From RU20A sp042610495 (GTDB lineage: Bacteria > Pseudomonadota > Alphaproteobacteria > Rhizobiales > Rhizobiaceae), in contig NZ_JBHGAP010000001.1 in the NCBI RefSeq assembly GCF_042610495.1, positions 496,001 to 560,000 on the forward strand: 64,000 bases of DNA, read 5' to 3'. The translations under genes and the position numbers were made by a program. Positions 52,090 to 61,475 of the stretch are shown here, piece by piece (positions within the stretch are counted from its first letter, which is position 1; each line of letters starts with the position of its first letter). A model generated the notes under the pieces. The model saw only the letters and a list, made by a program, of their open reading frames with translations, did not search any database and was not told the DNA's origin.

Positions 52090-53835
52090 TCAGCCGCCGC
52101 TTGTCGTGGCTGCCGGCATCATTCCATTGCGGATGAAGGCGTCCGCGCACGGCGTCAGGGTGATCCGCCGGTGATCGGTGAGGCCGTCGCGATAGAGGTC
52201 GAGCAGCCTCAGCCGCGCATTGGTGATCGGGCAGGTTGGCAGGAGCACGAGGTCTGTCGCCTTGACGGACTGAATAACGGCTGCGCTCGGCTGGGGCACG
52301 GCGCGATAGGGGTCTGCGCCGATCGCCACGAGCCGCGGGGCATCACGCTTCAGGATCCAGGGCATCGGATTGGTGAAATCGAGGGTGAAAATCGTCTCGA
52401 AGCGCACGCCATTGGCCTTTTCGAACGCGACGATGGCACCGGCCGTCGCGTCGAGTTCCTTCATCAGCAGCACCTGGAAGTCGAAATCGCTGTAGAGCAG
52501 ATAGGACGGCAGCACATTGTCCTCGGCGATGCGCTGGTAGGTGGCGCGGTCCGCGATGTAGCGGTCCCGCATGATGGCGGCCTGGCGTTGGAAATCGGGC
52601 CTGACCGACACCGCATCGAGCGTCCCGAGGTGAGCGGTTTCGAGCGGCGCGTTCAGCAGGGCGCCTGCCCAGGCGCGTGCGGCCTTTTCCGTAATGGTAA
52701 CGGCCGGGGGCAGCGCGACAGCCAAAAGAAGAATACCGGCGCCGACCGTCGGTATGGAGAGGCGTTCCACGGCAATGGCCGCAAGAATGACTGCAACGAG
52801 GGGCCAGACGAAGATGAAGGCCTGGCTGCCGGTGTTCTGGCTTTCGAAGAGCAGGCCGGCGAGAATGAAGGCTGCGAGCCACACGGTCGGCCTGTCGAAG
52901 AGCCATCGGATCAGGCCGGGCTCCGCAACGGTCTCGGTCAGCCCTTCGATGCGTGTCGCAAGAAGCACGAGACCGGCAAGCGCCGTTGCCAGCACGAGGC
53001 CAAAGTTGAGCGATGCCGCCTGCACGAGGCGCGGCAGGAGCGCACCTTCGTTCATTGATACAAGCGCCATGATGTCGTGCAGATAGGCTGCCGTCATGCC
53101 CGTCGGGATCTCGATCAGGCCAAGCGCTGCAATGACGAGCGCACCTGCCACCAGTGCAATGCGCAGCGGCAGCCGTCCGGCCAGCAGGGCCTGGAGGCAG
53201 AGCACGGCGCCACCGACCGCACCGGTTACCTTGGTCTCGAACAGCGCGAGCATGGCGACGCCCATGACGACGCCCAGCACCGGCGTGCTTCGGACCGCCA
53301 CGAGGGCTGCGGCCAGAACATAGAGCAACTGGCAGACCTGCCGGTTGTAGATGCCGAAGCCGTCGGAGCCGGGAAAAGGATAGAAATCGCCGGTGGTGAA
53401 GGGAAGGGCGGAAAACAGCAGGAAGGGAAGGACGAAAGCGAGCGCCAGCCCGGGCGAGCGGCGGCTCACATCGATGGTCACCAGCGCCATTAGCGGCGCG
53501 GTGACGATCATCATGGACCAGCTGGCGATCAGCAGCGGCTGGCCGTGCGGGAAGAGAAAAGAGGTCAGCCAGAAAAGATAGTAGCCGAGCGGCCCGACGG
53601 GCGCGAAGAAATCGACGGACGGAATCTGTCCATTGGTGATGCGTTCGGCAGCGTCCAGATAGATGAAATGATCCCAGTACATGGGACCGATCGGCTGGCG
53701 AATGGTGACGAGGAGAAGGCCTGCGAGCACCACGACAGCGAGCGCGAGGATGGCGAGCGGCAGATGCTGCGGCACGGGGAGCGGCGTGCGGGCGCGCGAC
53801 ACCGTCTGGGTTTCCGGAAAAAGGCTGATCGTCAT
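52090..53835 (-). CDS. GT39-like multi-pass membrane protein (possible lipid-linked sugar transferase)
   Basis: A 581-residue protein with about ten to twelve hydrophobic helices up to residue 400 and a soluble C-terminal domain. The first periplasmic loop, MYWDHFIYLDAAERITNGQIPSVDFFAPVGPLGYYLFW, matches the GT-C pattern of PMT/ArnT-type glycosyltransferases (acidic residues followed by a D-F-F-x-P-x-G-P-x-G-Y turn). No specific acceptor can be named. ATG 53835 is the best start at the family-like N-terminus; a longer open frame upstream is antisense to glmU. Its end lies 9 bp from the converging Na/Pi gene. Confidence 0.75.
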   Translation of the reverse strand: MTISLFPETQTVSRARTPLPVPQHLPLAILALAVVVLAGLLLVTIRQPIGPMYWDHFIYLDAAERITNGQIPSVDFFAPVGPLGYYLFWLTSFLFPHGQPLLIASWSMMIVTAPLMALVTIDVSRRSPGLALAFVLPFLLFSALPFTTGDFYPFPGSDGFGIYNRQVCQLLYVLAAALVAVRSTPVLGVVMGVAMLALFETKVTGAVGGAVLCLQALLAGRLPLRIALVAGALVIAALGLIEIPTGMTAAYLHDIMALVSMNEGALLPRLVQAASLNFGLVLATALAGLVLLATRIEGLTETVAEPGLIRWLFDRPTVWLAAFILAGLLFESQNTGSQAFIFVWPLVAVILAAIAVERLSIPTVGAGILLLAVALPPAVTITEKAARAWAGALLNAPLETAHLGTLDAVSVRPDFQRQAAIMRDRYIADRATYQRIAEDNVLPSYLLYSDFDFQVLLMKELDATAGAIVAFEKANGVRFETIFTLDFTNPMPWILKRDAPRLVAIGADPYRAVPQPSAAVIQSVKATDLVLLPTCPITNARLRLLDLYRDGLTDHRRITLTPCADAFIRNGMMPAATTSGG

Positions 53836-54007
53836 CGTGCATCCCCGCGCTTCAATGCCGGCTGGCTTTATCGCATGCGGGTCTTTGAGGGCGGTTAACG
53901 CGCGTAATCGGAAGTGATTATGTTTCTTGAAACAACTTGCTGATAAGGAACGCCGGAATCGGTTGCCGGGTGACACGGCGACTGCGCTTACGATCTTCGG
54001 GGGTTTC

Positions 54008-55372
54008 ATGACGCGTTCCTGCCTGGCCATCGTTCTCGCCGCCGGCGACAGCACCAGAATGAAATCGTCGCGCTCCAAAGTCCTGCATCCCGTCGCCGGC
54101 AAGCCGATGATCGCCCATGTGATCGACGCCTTGCAGGCCGCCGGTATCGCAGAGGTCGCGCTGGTGCTCGGCCGGGATGCCGACCAGGTGGAAAAGGCCG
54201 CCGCGCGTCCGGGCCTTTCGCTGGCCTCCTTCATCCAGACGGAACGTCTCGGCACCGCCCACGCCGTGCTCGCCGCCCGCGATGCGATCGCGAAAGGCTA
54301 CGACGATGTCCTGGTCGTCTATGGCGATACGCCGCTGATCACCGAAGCGCCGCTGACGTCCGCTCGTTCCGGTCTTCAGGACGGCAACGACGTCGTCGTC
54401 ATCGGCTTTGAGACGGCAGACCCCACGGGCTACGGCCGTCTGCTGGTGGAGAATGGCGCGCTCGTCGCCATCCGCGAGCACAAGGACGCGACCGAGGCCG
54501 AGCGTGCCATTACGCTCTGCAATGGCGGCCTGATGGCAATCGACGGCCGCAAGGCGCTCGACCTGCTCGGCCGTATCGGCAACAGCAATGCCAAGAGCGA
54601 ATATTACCTGACCGACATCGTCGAGGTCGCCCGCGCGGCAGGTGGCCGTGCCAGTGTCGTCGTGGCACCCGAGGCCGAACTAACAGGCTGCAACACCCGC
54701 GCCGAACTCGCCTACATCGAAAAGCTCTGGCAGGAGCGCCGCCGCCGCGAATTCATGCTGGCGGGCGTTTCGATGATCGCACCGGAAACGGTGTTCCTTT
54801 CCCATGACACGGTCCTTGCGCCGGATGTGCTGATCGAGCCCAACGTCGTCTTCGGCCCCGGCGTCACCGTCGAGGCGGATGCGATCATCCATGCCTTCTC
54901 GCATCTGGAAGGCGCCCACGTCGGCCCCGGCGCGACCGTCGGGCCCTATGCGCGGCTGCGGCCCGGCGCGCATCTCGGCGCGGACGCCAAGGTTGGCAAT
55001 TTCTGCGAGGTCAAGAAGGCCGAGATCGGCGAGGGCGCCAAGATCAATCACCTCACCTATATCGGCGATGCGACGATCGGTGCGCGCACCAATATCGGAG
55101 CCGGCACCATCACCTGCAACTACGACGGCGTGAACAAGCACGAGACGCATATCGGTGCGGATGCCTTCATCGGATCGAATTCGGCGCTTGTGGCGCCCGT
55201 CACGATCGGCGACCGGGCCCTTGTCGCCTCCGGCAGCGTTATTACGGACGATGTACCGGCCGAAGCGCTCGCCTTCGGTCGCGCCCGCCAGACGGTAAAG
55301 CCCGGCCGCGCGGTGGAGCTGAAGGCGCGCTATCAGGCCGCAAAGGCCAATCGTAAAGGTTCGAAGGACTAA
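54008..55372 (+). CDS. glmU: Bifunctional GlcNAc-1-P uridyltransferase / GlcN-1-P acetyltransferase
   Basis: A 454-residue enzyme making UDP-GlcNAc for peptidoglycan and LPS. The N-terminal uridyltransferase domain has LAAGDSTRMKSSRSKVLH (around 9-26), VYGDTPLI and the NGGLMAID region. The C-terminal left-handed beta-helix (around 250-440) shows hexapeptide repeats and the acetyltransferase residues in KKAEIGEGAKINHLTYIGDATIG and CNYDGVNKHET. The usual GxG in the first motif reads GDS, a small change. ATG 54008 follows a G-rich RBS. glmS follows by 54 bp. Confidence 0.97.
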   Translation: MTRSCLAIVLAAGDSTRMKSSRSKVLHPVAGKPMIAHVIDALQAAGIAEVALVLGRDADQVEKAAARPGLSLASFIQTERLGTAHAVLAARDAIAKGYDDVLVVYGDTPLITEAPLTSARSGLQDGNDVVVIGFETADPTGYGRLLVENGALVAIREHKDATEAERAITLCNGGLMAIDGRKALDLLGRIGNSNAKSEYYLTDIVEVARAAGGRASVVVAPEAELTGCNTRAELAYIEKLWQERRRREFMLAGVSMIAPETVFLSHDTVLAPDVLIEPNVVFGPGVTVEADAIIHAFSHLEGAHVGPGATVGPYARLRPGAHLGADAKVGNFCEVKKAEIGEGAKINHLTYIGDATIGARTNIGAGTITCNYDGVNKHETHIGADAFIGSNSALVAPVTIGDRALVASGSVITDDVPAEALAFGRARQTVKPGRAVELKARYQAAKANRKGSKD

Positions 55373-55426
55373 GGTCCGTCCTGGGCCGCCAGATCCGGCG
55401 CCCGCTGAAAGAAATGGAGAGATCGC

Positions 55427-57253
55427 ATGTGCGGTATCGTCGGCATCGTGGGCAGGGAGCCCGTCGCGGAACGTCTGGTGGATGCGCTGAAGCGCCTCGA
55501 ATATCGCGGCTATGATTCGGCCGGCGTCGCGACCGTCACCGGCGGCAAGCTGGAGCGCCGCCGCGCGGAAGGCAAGCTCGTCAATCTGGAAAAGCGCCTG
55601 AAGGCCGAGCCGCTGGACGGCTCGATCGGCATTGCCCACACCCGCTGGGCCACCCACGGCGCGCCGACCGAAAACAATGCGCATCCGCATTTCACCGATG
55701 GCGTGGCCGTCGTCCACAACGGCATCATCGAGAATTTCTCCGTGATCAAGGAAGAGCTGATCGCCGGCGGTGCGCAGTTCCGGACGCAGACGGATACGGA
55801 AGTCGTCGCCCAGCTTCTTGCAAAACTCCGCCGCGAAGGGCTCGGCCGGCGCGAGGCGATGCACGCGATGCTGCGCCGCGTGACCGGTGCCTACGCGCTC
55901 GCCGTCATCTTCGAGGACGACCCGTCCACGATCATGGCGGCTCGCAACGGCCCGCCGCTCGCCATCGGCTTCGGCGAGGGCGAAAGCTATCTGGGCTCGG
56001 ATGCCATCGCGCTGGCCCCCTTCACCAATGAGATCAGCTATCTCGTCGATGGCGACTGGGCGGTGATCGGCCCGAACGGCGCGCACATCTTCGACCTCGA
56101 CGGACAGCCGGTGCACCGGCCCCGCCAGACGACGGTTGCCGCCGCCTACATGGTGGACAAGGGCAATCATCGCCACTTCATGGAAAAGGAAATCTACGAG
56201 CAGCCGGAAGTCGTCTCCCACGCGCTCGGCCACTACGTCGATTTCATCGAGAACACGATCACGGCGAACGCCGCCGCCATCGATTTCAAGGCGATCCCGA
56301 GCCTTGCGATCTCCGCCTGCGGCACGGCCTATCTCGCCGGCCTCGTCGGCAAATACTGGTTCGAGCGTCTTGCCCGCCTGCCGGTCGAAATCGATGTCGC
56401 CTCGGAATTCCGCTACCGCGAGATCCCGCTGAATCCGGCGTCTGCAGCGCTCTTCATTTCCCAGTCGGGCGAGACCGCCGATACGCTGGCCTCGCTGCGC
56501 TACTGCAAGGATCTGGGCCTGAAGATCGGCGCCGTCGTCAACGTGCGCGAATCGACCATTGCGCGGGAATCGGACGCGATCTTCCCGATCCTCGCCGGTC
56601 CGGAAATCGGCGTTGCCTCCACCAAGGCCTTCACCTGCCAGCTTTCGGTGCTGGCGGCGCTTGCCATTGGCGCCGGCCGCGCCCGCGGCACGATCACGGC
56701 CGAAGACGAGCGCAACCTGGTGCGTCACCTCTGCGAAATGCCGCGCCTGATGGGGCAGGTGCTGAACCGCATCCAGCCGCAGATGGAGGCGCTCGCCCGC
56801 GATCTCTCCAAATGCAGCGACGTGCTCTATCTCGGCCGCGGCACCTCCTTCCCGCTCGCCATGGAAGGGGCGCTGAAGCTCAAGGAAATCTCCTACATCC
56901 ACGCCGAAGGCTATGCTGCCGGCGAGCTGAAGCACGGGCCGATCGCGTTGATCGACGAGAACATGCCGGTCATCGTCATCGCGCCGCATGACCGCTTCTT
57001 CGAAAAGACCGTCTCGAACATGCAGGAAGTCGCCGCCCGCGGCGGGCGCATCATCTTCATCACCGACGAGAAGGGTGCCGCCGCCTCGACCCTGCCGACC
57101 ATGGCGACGATCGTGCTGCCGAACGTGGACGAGATCGTCGCGCCGATGATCTTCTCGCTGCCGATCCAGCTTCTCGCCTACCACACCGCCGTTTTCATGG
57201 GGACCGACGTGGACCAGCCGCGCAACCTCGCGAAATCGGTCACGGTCGAGTGA
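55427..57253 (+). CDS. glmS: Glutamine-fructose-6-phosphate aminotransferase (isomerizing)
   Basis: A 608-residue enzyme making glucosamine-6-phosphate from fructose-6-P and glutamine. The N-terminal class II amidotransferase has nucleophile C2 (CGIVGIVG), HTRWATHG and HNGIIENF. Two SIS domains follow (around 285-420 and 455-590), with ISQSGETADTLASLR and YLGRGTSFPLAMEGALKLKEISYIHAEGYAAGELKHG. It ends in LAKSVTVE, as the family does. It sits with glmU, giving both ends of UDP-GlcNAc synthesis, and overlaps the GNAT gene (GTGA). Confidence 0.98.
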   Translation: MCGIVGIVGREPVAERLVDALKRLEYRGYDSAGVATVTGGKLERRRAEGKLVNLEKRLKAEPLDGSIGIAHTRWATHGAPTENNAHPHFTDGVAVVHNGIIENFSVIKEELIAGGAQFRTQTDTEVVAQLLAKLRREGLGRREAMHAMLRRVTGAYALAVIFEDDPSTIMAARNGPPLAIGFGEGESYLGSDAIALAPFTNEISYLVDGDWAVIGPNGAHIFDLDGQPVHRPRQTTVAAAYMVDKGNHRHFMEKEIYEQPEVVSHALGHYVDFIENTITANAAAIDFKAIPSLAISACGTAYLAGLVGKYWFERLARLPVEIDVASEFRYREIPLNPASAALFISQSGETADTLASLRYCKDLGLKIGAVVNVRESTIARESDAIFPILAGPEIGVASTKAFTCQLSVLAALAIGAGRARGTITAEDERNLVRHLCEMPRLMGQVLNRIQPQMEALARDLSKCSDVLYLGRGTSFPLAMEGALKLKEISYIHAEGYAAGELKHGPIALIDENMPVIVIAPHDRFFEKTVSNMQEVAARGGRIIFITDEKGAAASTLPTMATIVLPNVDEIVAPMIFSLPIQLLAYHTAVFMGTDVDQPRNLAKSVTVE

Positions 57254-57759
57254 TCGTCCGCCCGGAAGAGCCGCAAGACGAGGCCGCCATCCGCTCGTTG
57301 ATTGCCGCGGCCTTCGACGGGCACCCGCACAGCGATGGCAGCGAGCCGGCGATTGTCGACGGCTTGCGTGCCGCAGGAGCGCTGACAATTTCGCTCGTGG
57401 CGATCGACGCAGCCGGCGAGATCGCCGGCCATATCGCCTTCTCGCCCGTGACGCTGTCGGAAGCGGATGGGGACTATCTCGGCCTCGGTCCGCTGGCGGT
57501 AGCGATCGAGCACCAGCGTCAGGGCGTCGGTCGTCGTCTGGTGGAGGCAGGGCTTGCCCTTGCCCGCCAGCGAGGCACGGATGGCATCGTCGTCATGGGC
57601 GACCCGGCCTATTACGGGCGCTTCGGTTTCGTCAGCGATGCCGGCGTCGGCATGCCCGGTGTTGCGCCGCAATATTTTTCGGTCCTGACCTTGTCGGGTC
57701 GTCCGGCTTCCGGCATTGTCGGCTATCATCCGGCCTTCACGGGCGGAGCCGAAGATTGA
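57250..57759 (+). CDS. GNAT N-acetyltransferase, YhbS-like
   Basis: A 169-residue GNAT protein of the YhbS type: IVRPEEPQDEAAIRSLIAAAF, acetyl-CoA site LGPLAVAIEHQRQGVGRRLVEAGLALARQRG (around 77-107) and VVMGDPAYYGRFGF. The GTG start lies within the glmS stop (GTGA), so it is translationally coupled to amino-sugar synthesis. That placement hints at an amino-sugar or related substrate, but YhbS-like proteins have no agreed substrate. Confidence 0.92.
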   Translation: MIVRPEEPQDEAAIRSLIAAAFDGHPHSDGSEPAIVDGLRAAGALTISLVAIDAAGEIAGHIAFSPVTLSEADGDYLGLGPLAVAIEHQRQGVGRRLVEAGLALARQRGTDGIVVMGDPAYYGRFGFVSDAGVGMPGVAPQYFSVLTLSGRPASGIVGYHPAFTGGAED

Positions 57760-57822
57760 CCCCTGGCCGGGTGACATCCTCTTGAGGGTGTCGCGAACCA
57801 AGCGGCGCTGAGACACACGAAC

Positions 57823-58515
57823 ATGGCTGAACATCGCGTACGCGGCTTTCTGGCAACGCGGCTCAGGAACTACTTTTTCACGGGCCTCATCATCTGCGCG
57901 CCGATCGCCATCACCGCCTGGCTGGTGATTTCCTTCATCGACTGGGCCGATGGCTGGGTGAAGCCGTACCTGCCGACGTTCTATAATCCCGACAACTACC
58001 TGCCCGTCGCCGTTCCTGGCTTCGGCCTCGTTGTCGCCGTCATCGTCATCACGCTGATCGGCTTCCTGACGGCGAATATCGTGGGACGCTCGATCGTCGG
58101 CCTCGGCGAATCGCTTCTGAACCGCACGCCGCTGGTCCGCTCCATCTACAAGGGCCTGAAGCAGATCTTCCAGACGGTGCTGCAGGACCAGTCCACTTCT
58201 TTCAAGAAGGCGGGCCTGATCGAGTATCCGATGCCTGGCAGCTGGACGCTGGTCTTCATCGCGACAGACGTGAAGGGCGAGATCAAGGCAAAATTCGACG
58301 AGCGCGGGCTGGACATGGTCACGGTCTTCCTGCCGCCGACGCCGGTGCCGACCGCCGGCTTCCTGTTGTTCGTTCCCCGGGAAAAGATCGTCATGCTCGA
58401 CATGAGCGCGGAAGATGCCGCCAAGCTGCTGATCTCCGGCGGTCTGGTCACGCCGGAACACAAGCGGCCCGCACCGGCCGCCGTCACGCAAGAGCCGGCT
58501 GCGGCGGGCGCCTGA
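57823..58515 (+). CDS. DUF502 membrane protein
   Basis: A 230-residue protein with two N-terminal membrane helices (YFFTGLIICAPIAITAWLVISFIDWADGW and FGLVVAVIVITLIGFLTANIVGR) and the DUF502 core: TPLVRSIYKGLKQIFQTVLQDQSTSFKKAGLIEYP and VTVFLPPTPVPTAGFLLFVPREKIVMLDMSAEDAAKLLISGGLV. The family is conserved in bacteria and plants (COV/LCV proteins) with no clear enzymatic role. It starts 63 bp after the GNAT gene and converges on the small secreted protein gene. Confidence 0.94.
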   Translation: MAEHRVRGFLATRLRNYFFTGLIICAPIAITAWLVISFIDWADGWVKPYLPTFYNPDNYLPVAVPGFGLVVAVIVITLIGFLTANIVGRSIVGLGESLLNRTPLVRSIYKGLKQIFQTVLQDQSTSFKKAGLIEYPMPGSWTLVFIATDVKGEIKAKFDERGLDMVTVFLPPTPVPTAGFLLFVPREKIVMLDMSAEDAAKLLISGGLVTPEHKRPAPAAVTQEPAAAGA

Positions 58516-58578
58516 AAACAAGCACTGTCGAGCCGGGGGCTTGGAAAAGGGCGGACCGCCGCAGCGGCCCGCGAAAGA

Positions 58579-58794
58579 TCACTGCGCCGTCTTCGTCTCG
58601 CCCGTCGGCGGCAGACGCGTTGGATCGGTCATGGCGCTCTGTGGCGCCTTCGCCGTCTCCGGCAGGATGATGCTGGCCGTTTTCGTTTCCGTATCGACCG
58701 GCAGTTTCGCGCTGACATGGCCGGCGCAATCGGCAAGGGCCGCGGGCGCTGACAGGCCGACGACCGCGGCGGCAAGGATGAGAATCTGCTTCAT
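58579..58794 (-). CDS. Small secreted protein of unknown function (71 aa)
   Basis: A 71-residue protein with a clear signal peptide (KQILILAAAVVGLSAPAALA, cleavage around residue 21) and a short mature part of about 50 residues rich in Thr, Pro and Ala (CAGHVSAKLPVDTETKTASI...). One cysteine follows the predicted cleavage site by one residue, not in a lipobox. The RBS AGGAGG is strong. I recognise no family. It lies 93 bp downstream of recG on the same strand. Confidence 0.8.
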   Translation of the reverse strand: MKQILILAAAVVGLSAPAALADCAGHVSAKLPVDTETKTASIILPETAKAPQSAMTDPTRLPPTGETKTAQ

Positions 58795-58887
58795 GCCATT
58801 CCTCCTGTTTGCTCGAACACCAGGAGGATGCGGCCGAACGGGAATGGCTGGAAATCACGTTTGCGTGGCCGGCAGCCCTTCGCCGGT

Positions 58888-60993
58888 TCAGCCAGCCCTG
58901 AGAAACCGGATCGCCTCGTCGCGCCGGTGGAAATAGAGCAGCGTGCGCAGGTTCGTGCCGCGCGGCCCCGTCAGGTCCGGATCGGTTTCGAGCACATAAG
59001 CCGCATCCTTGCGCGCGATCTCGAGAAGATCGCCATGCGCCTCAAGGTTCGCGATGCGGAAGCCGGGCGTCCCGGACTGGCGGGTGCCGAGAAGCTCCCC
59101 TTCGCCGCGCAGCTTCAGATCTTCCTCCGCGATCACGAAACCATCCTCCGTATCGCGCATGACGCTGAGCCGCGCCCGCGAGGTTTCGCCGAGCGGCCCC
59201 TTGTAGAGCAGGATGCAGGTGGAGGCGTCACTGCCGCGCCCCACGCGTCCGCGCAACTGGTGAAGCTGGGCAAGGCCGAAGCGTTCGGCGTGCTCGATGA
59301 CCATGATCGTCGCATCCGGTACGTCCACGCCCACCTCGACCACGGTGGTCGCGACCAGAATGCGCGTCTCGCCGGATTTGAAGGCAAGCATTGCCGCATC
59401 CTTGTCCGGCCCCGGCATCTGGCCGTGGACGAGGCCGACATCGGCGCCGAACACCTGCTTCAGCGTGGCGAAGCGCTCGTCCACCGACATGAGGTCGCTT
59501 TCCTCGGTTTCCTCCACCAGCGGGCAGATCCAGTAGGCCTTGCGCCCCTCGGCAAGGGCCGCCCGCAACCGGTCGACGATTTCGCCGGTGCGCTCGTTGG
59601 ACACGATGACGGTCTTGATCGGTTTGCGCCCGGCAGGCTTTTCCGTGAGCTTGGAGACATCCATGTCGCCGAAGGCGGCGAGCACCAGCGTGCGGGGAAT
59701 GGGTGTCGCGGTCATCACCAGCATGTGCGGCGAGATGCCCTTCGAGGTGAGCCTCAGGCGCTGGTGCACGCCGAAGCGATGCTGCTCGTCCACCACCGCC
59801 AGCACCAGATTGCGATAGGAGACCGCATCCTGGAACAGCGCATGGGTGCCGACGATGATGGCGCTGTCGCCGGAGGCGATCCGCTCCAGCGCCGCCTCGC
59901 GCTCCTTGCCTTTCATCCGGCCCGTAAGCAACTCGACCTCAAGGCCGGCCACGCGCGCCATGCCGGAAAGTGTTGCGTGGTGCTGCCGCGCCAGGATTTC
60001 CGTCGGCGCCATCAGCACGGCCTGCCCGCCGGCCTCCACCGCCGCCAGCATCGCCATCAGCGCCACCACCGTCTTGCCGGAACCGACATCGCCCTGCACG
60101 AGGCGCAGCATGCGCTGGTCGCCCGCCATGTCGGCCAGGATCTCGGCAACGGCCGTCGTCTGGCTGCCGGTCAGCGAAAAGGGCAGGGCGGAGAGCACCT
60201 TCTGGCGCAACCGTCCGTCGCCGCGCACCGGCATGCCCGCCACCTTGCGCAGCTTCTGCCGCACCAGCGCCAGCGACAATTGCCCGGCCAGGAACTCGTC
60301 ATAGGCCAGCCGTCGCCGGGAAGGCGAGCGCGGGTCGATGTCCAGTTCGTCGCGCGGCGTGTGCAGCCGCTCGAAACTGTCCTTCAGCGCGGGAAAGCCC
60401 TCTCGCGCCGTCAGAGGCCCGTCCAACCATTCCGGGATCTCGGGAATGCGTTCCACGGCGGCGTCGATGGTCTTCTTCAGCGTCTTCGGAGAGAGCCCCG
60501 CCGTCAGGCCATAGACCGGCTCCACCAGCGGCAAGGAGGCCGCTTCGGAGGCTTTGACCATGTGATCGGGATGCACCATGGAGGCGCGGCCGTTGAACCA
60601 GTCCACCTTGCCGGAGACGGTCACCACATCGTCCACCGGCAAGGCCTTAGACAGCCAGTCGCCCTTGACCCGGAAGAAGGTCAGCGCCAGTTCCCCCGTC
60701 TCGTCGTGCAGGAAGACGCGGTAGGGCACCGAGGACTTGCCGCGCGGCGGCGGCTGGTGGCGATCGACGCGGCCCGTGATCGTGACGATCGAGCCCTGCG
60801 GCGCGTCGGCAATGCCGGGCTGCTTGCGCCGGTCGATCAGCCCGTGCGGCGCGTGGAAGAGAAGATCGATGACGCGGCAGTCCGTAATCGATTCGCGGCC
60901 GAGCAGTTTGGCATAGAGCGGACCGACCTTCGGACCGATGCCCGGCAGGCTGTCGAGCGCGGCAAACAGGGGATCGAGGATGGCAGGGCGCAT
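58888..60993 (-). CDS. recG: ATP-dependent DNA helicase RecG
   Basis: A 701-residue branched-DNA translocase that reverses stalled forks and resolves recombination intermediates. The N-terminal wedge/OB domain (around 60-150, VTITGRVDRHQPPPRGKS...) precedes helicase motor 1 with Walker A GDVGSGKT (301-308), DEQH box in VVDEQHRFGVHQ (around 398) and TATPIPRTL. Motor 2 has RVGRGSDASTCILLY and the TRG-like end GEGELLGTRQSGTPGFRIANL. ATG 60993 gives the normal rhizobial length; the in-frame extension upstream lies across sdhE's control region. It is divergent from sdhE over 164 bp. Confidence 0.97.
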   Translation of the reverse strand: MRPAILDPLFAALDSLPGIGPKVGPLYAKLLGRESITDCRVIDLLFHAPHGLIDRRKQPGIADAPQGSIVTITGRVDRHQPPPRGKSSVPYRVFLHDETGELALTFFRVKGDWLSKALPVDDVVTVSGKVDWFNGRASMVHPDHMVKASEAASLPLVEPVYGLTAGLSPKTLKKTIDAAVERIPEIPEWLDGPLTAREGFPALKDSFERLHTPRDELDIDPRSPSRRRLAYDEFLAGQLSLALVRQKLRKVAGMPVRGDGRLRQKVLSALPFSLTGSQTTAVAEILADMAGDQRMLRLVQGDVGSGKTVVALMAMLAAVEAGGQAVLMAPTEILARQHHATLSGMARVAGLEVELLTGRMKGKEREAALERIASGDSAIIVGTHALFQDAVSYRNLVLAVVDEQHRFGVHQRLRLTSKGISPHMLVMTATPIPRTLVLAAFGDMDVSKLTEKPAGRKPIKTVIVSNERTGEIVDRLRAALAEGRKAYWICPLVEETEESDLMSVDERFATLKQVFGADVGLVHGQMPGPDKDAAMLAFKSGETRILVATTVVEVGVDVPDATIMVIEHAERFGLAQLHQLRGRVGRGSDASTCILLYKGPLGETSRARLSVMRDTEDGFVIAEEDLKLRGEGELLGTRQSGTPGFRIANLEAHGDLLEIARKDAAYVLETDPDLTGPRGTNLRTLLYFHRRDEAIRFLRAG

Positions 60994-61157
60994 GGCCGCG
61001 ACAAGAACCGAGGAATAGGGCTTTGGCAAGGCTCGTGCATGGCTGACAACCGCCTTTCCAGCGTTTATAGACCGGCCAGCCCGACAGAAGACGGGCGGGC
61101 GAGGCGGGACATTTTCCGGCCGCACCGCCCGCACGGCAAGGGATGAAGGACCAAGCA

Positions 61158-61472
61158 ATGACCGGCATCACCCGCACCAGCGCCGACCTCGATCCGCGCC
61201 GCCGCCGCATTCTCTTCCGCGCCTGGCATCGCGGTATCCGCGAGATGGACCTGATCCTCGGCACCTTTGCCGAAACAGAGCTGACCGGTCTGGACGATGC
61301 CGAGCTTGATGAGCTGGAGCGGATCATGGCCGAGGAGGATAACGACCTCGTCAAGTGGATCACCGGCGAAAAGCCGCTGCCGCAGGTCTTCGACACCGCG
61401 CTCTTCGCGCGCATCGCCGCCTACAAGCCCGATTTTCCCTATCCCGTCGAAAGCCAGCCGGAAGACCGATAA
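61158..61472 (+). CDS. sdhE: FAD assembly factor SdhE
   Basis: A 104-residue succinate dehydrogenase assembly factor (DUF339/Sdh5) that promotes covalent flavinylation of SdhA. The family's R-G-x-x-E motif is R25-G26-I27-R28-E29 in RAWHRGIREMDLILGTF, followed by LDELERIMAEEDNDLVKWITGEKPLP. GAAGGA seven bases upstream favours ATG 61158 over the ATG at 61143. mfd starts 3 bp after the stop, so the two are co-transcribed. Confidence 0.95.
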   Translation: MTGITRTSADLDPRRRRILFRAWHRGIREMDLILGTFAETELTGLDDAELDELERIMAEEDNDLVKWITGEKPLPQVFDTALFARIAAYKPDFPYPVESQPEDR

Positions 61473-61475
61473 TCT

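Noticed and set aside
54680..57388. 902-codon open frame on the minus strand
   Set aside because: It is antisense to glmU and glmS, which are certain; the composition is typical of a GC-rich shadow frame.
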